Of a stretch of 64,000 nucleotides of DNA, positions 62,676 through 64,000 are shown in pieces. The stretch comes from an uncultured Lachnospiraceae bacterium (GTDB lineage Bacteria > Bacillota > Clostridia > Lachnospirales > Lachnospiraceae): assembly GCA_947652925.1 (NCBI GenBank), contig CANTEW010000006.1, forward strand, positions 22,193 to 86,192. The letters are read 5' to 3'. The position numbers and the translations under genes were made by a program. The first letter of the stretch is position 1. Every line of letters starts with the position of its first letter. The notes under the pieces were generated by a model. That model saw nothing but the letters and a program-made list of their open reading frames with translations, searched no databases and was not told the DNA's origin.

Positions 62676-64000
62676 CTAAACATGGATATCCGCCTTCAAG
62701 CCCAAAGATCCCCGGTTTTCCTCTAAGACAGGCTCCACCACCTGCTCCAGGAATACCTCCACCTGCCGGGGCGCACATCCCACATAACGGGCCGGATCCA
62801 TCGCGCCTCTCAACTCTTCAAGCGTCAGATTGAACGCCTCATCCGCCGCGATCAGTTCCAGCAGGTCGTTCTCCTTCCCTTCCGCTTTCACATGTCTTGC
62901 CGCTTCCATGGACAGCTCCCGGATACGCTCATGCAGCTCCTGCCGGTCCCCGCCGGCTTTCACCGCATCCATCAGGATGTTTTCCGTTGCCATGAAAGGA
63001 AGCTCCGCCATCAGCCGCTTCTCGATCACTTTCGGATAGACCACCAGGCCGTCGGCCACATTCAGGCACAGATCCAGGATACCGTCCACCGCCAGAAAAG
63101 CTTCCGGTATGCTCAGACGCTTATTGGCCGAATCGTCGAGCGTGCGCTCAAACCACTGGACAGCAGACGTGATCGCCGGGTTCAGAGCATCCACCATCAC
63201 ATACCGGGCCAGGGACGCGATCCGCTCGCTGCGCATAGGATTCCTCTTATACGCCATCGCCGAGGATCCGATCTGGTCTTTCTCAAAAGGTTCCTCCACC
63301 TCTTTTAAATGCTGCAGGAGCCGGATATCGTTGGAAAATTTATGTGCGCTGGCCGCGATCCCTGCCAATACATTGGCCACACGGGTGTCCACTTTCCTGG
63401 AATACGTCTGTCCGGATACCGGATAACAGGCTGAAAATCCCATCTTCTCCGCGATCATGGGATCCACCTTATCGACCATCTCCTGGCGTCCTTCAAATAA
63501 TTCCAGGAAACTGGCCTGTGTCCCTGTGGTCCCCTTGGATCCCAGCAGCTTCATGCCGCCCAGCACATGCTCCAGGTCCTCCAGATCCAGCAGGAACTCC
63601 TGCATCCAGAGTGTGGCCCGTTTTCCCACCGTGGTGGGCTGGGCCGGCTGGAAATGGGTAAAGGCGAGCGTGGGCTGGTCTTTATGTTCTCTTGCAAATC
63701 CTGCCAGCTTCTCCAATACATTCAGCAGCTTTTTCTTCACCAGTCTCAAAGCTTCTGTCATAACGATGATATCTGTATTGTCCCCCACATAACAGGAAGT
63801 CGCCCCCAGATGGATGATCCCTTTCGCCTTGGGGCACTGGACGCCGTAGGCATAGACATGGGACATCACATCGTGGCGCACCTGGCGTTCCCGTTCCTTT
63901 GCCACCTGGAAGTTGATATCCTCCGCATGTTCTTTCAGCTCGTCGATCTGTTCCTGGGTGATGGGCAGTCCCAGCTCTTTTTCCGTCTCCGCCAGAGCGA
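62676..64000 (-). CDS. purB: Adenylosuccinate lyase, N-terminus cut by window edge
   Basis: PurB splits adenylosuccinate to AMP and SAICAR to AICAR. Only the C-terminal 441 codons are seen. They include HDVMSHVYAYG, HLGATSCYVGDNTD, the signature SSAMAYKRNPMRSERI and the terminal GLKADIHV. The translation continues upstream through ALAETEKELGLPITQEQ to the window end, so an internal ATG at 63905 is not the start. It precedes lemA by 44 bp. Confidence 0.95.
   Translation of the reverse strand, partial: ALAETEKELGLPITQEQIDELKEHAEDINFQVAKERERQVRHDVMSHVYAYGVQCPKAKGIIHLGATSCYVGDNTDIIVMTEALRLVKKKLLNVLEKLAGFAREHKDQPTLAFTHFQPAQPTTVGKRATLWMQEFLLDLEDLEHVLGGMKLLGSKGTTGTQASFLELFEGRQEMVDKVDPMIAEKMGFSACYPVSGQTYSRKVDTRVANVLAGIAASAHKFSNDIRLLQHLKEVEEPFEKDQIGSSAMAYKRNPMRSERIASLARYVMVDALNPAITSAVQWFERTLDDSANKRLSIPEAFLAVDGILDLCLNVADGLVVYPKVIEKRLMAELPFMATENILMDAVKAGGDRQELHERIRELSMEAARHVKAEGKENDLLELIAADEAFNLTLEELRGAMDPARYVGCAPRQVEVFLEQVVEPVLEENRGSLGLKADIHV

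Noticed and set aside
63873-63905. Internal ATG as the start of purB
   Set aside because: The frame continues upstream to the window edge with purB-like sequence, so the gene is merely truncated.

Overview
The window reads as a chromosomal segment of a Gram-positive anaerobe of the class Clostridia, most likely a gut Lachnospiraceae member. The basis is the plsX-acpP-rnc-smc-ftsY order, a split transketolase, the DUF4179 anti-sigma/ECF pair, choline-binding-type wall-repeat proteins, CdaA/CdaR, a DinR-type LexA box at uvrA, strong GGAGG ribosome-binding sites and near-consensus sigma-A promoters. The genus cannot be fixed from sequence reading alone. No rRNA, tRNA, CRISPR array, phage or complete insertion sequence was seen. 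Most genes lie on the minus strand.

Layout. 1-8308: partial threonine ammonia-lyase, then the core operon plsX-acpP-rnc-smc-ftsY and the yceD-rpmF pair, all on minus. 8319-8623: an AT-rich spacer bounded by perfect 12-bp inverted repeats, which carries the yceD promoter. 8634-16073: split transketolase, malic enzyme, RpiB, then SAH hydrolase and MTA/SAH deaminase separated by an AT-rich sulfotransferase-like gene containing a 9-G tract. 16110-18262: ApbE, NusG-II protein and Gx transporter. 18273-21480: a large L,D-transpeptidase with wall-binding repeats and a LicC-like cytidylyltransferase. 21487-25433: HPr, CdaR, CdaA (c-di-AMP) and two unknown membrane proteins. 25525-32394: ComF, RecD2, MreB and UvrA. 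32652: an orphan hisD.

34022-42819 is a sugar-catabolic operon: ABC importer without its ATPase, ADP-dependent sugar kinase, two class II aldolases, RpiR regulator, D-lyxose isomerase and an epimerase. Its promoter is near-perfect and carries a palindrome in the -35/-10 spacer. 43084-45184: ECF sigma with a DUF4179 anti-sigma. 45353-50076: HemW, a HEPN/MNT toxin-antitoxin pair whose HEPN gene has a premature amber codon, LepA and threonine aldolase. 50121-53002: two divergent secreted proteins with wall-type repeats (serine beta-lactamase fold and C39 peptidase).

53016-57374 is a compact glycyl-radical system: activase, enzyme and GntR regulator under one promoter overlapped by an 8-bp-arm palindrome. 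The enzyme's glycyl-radical loop departs from the usual signature, which makes it the best candidate for an undescribed activity. 57530-64000: a small membrane protein, a HAD hydrolase, purA, a DUF2207 protein, LemA and partial purB. A chain of four hairpins lies between lemA and the DUF2207 gene.

Functions are assigned by motif recognition. Promoter, operator and RNA-structure calls were made by eye.
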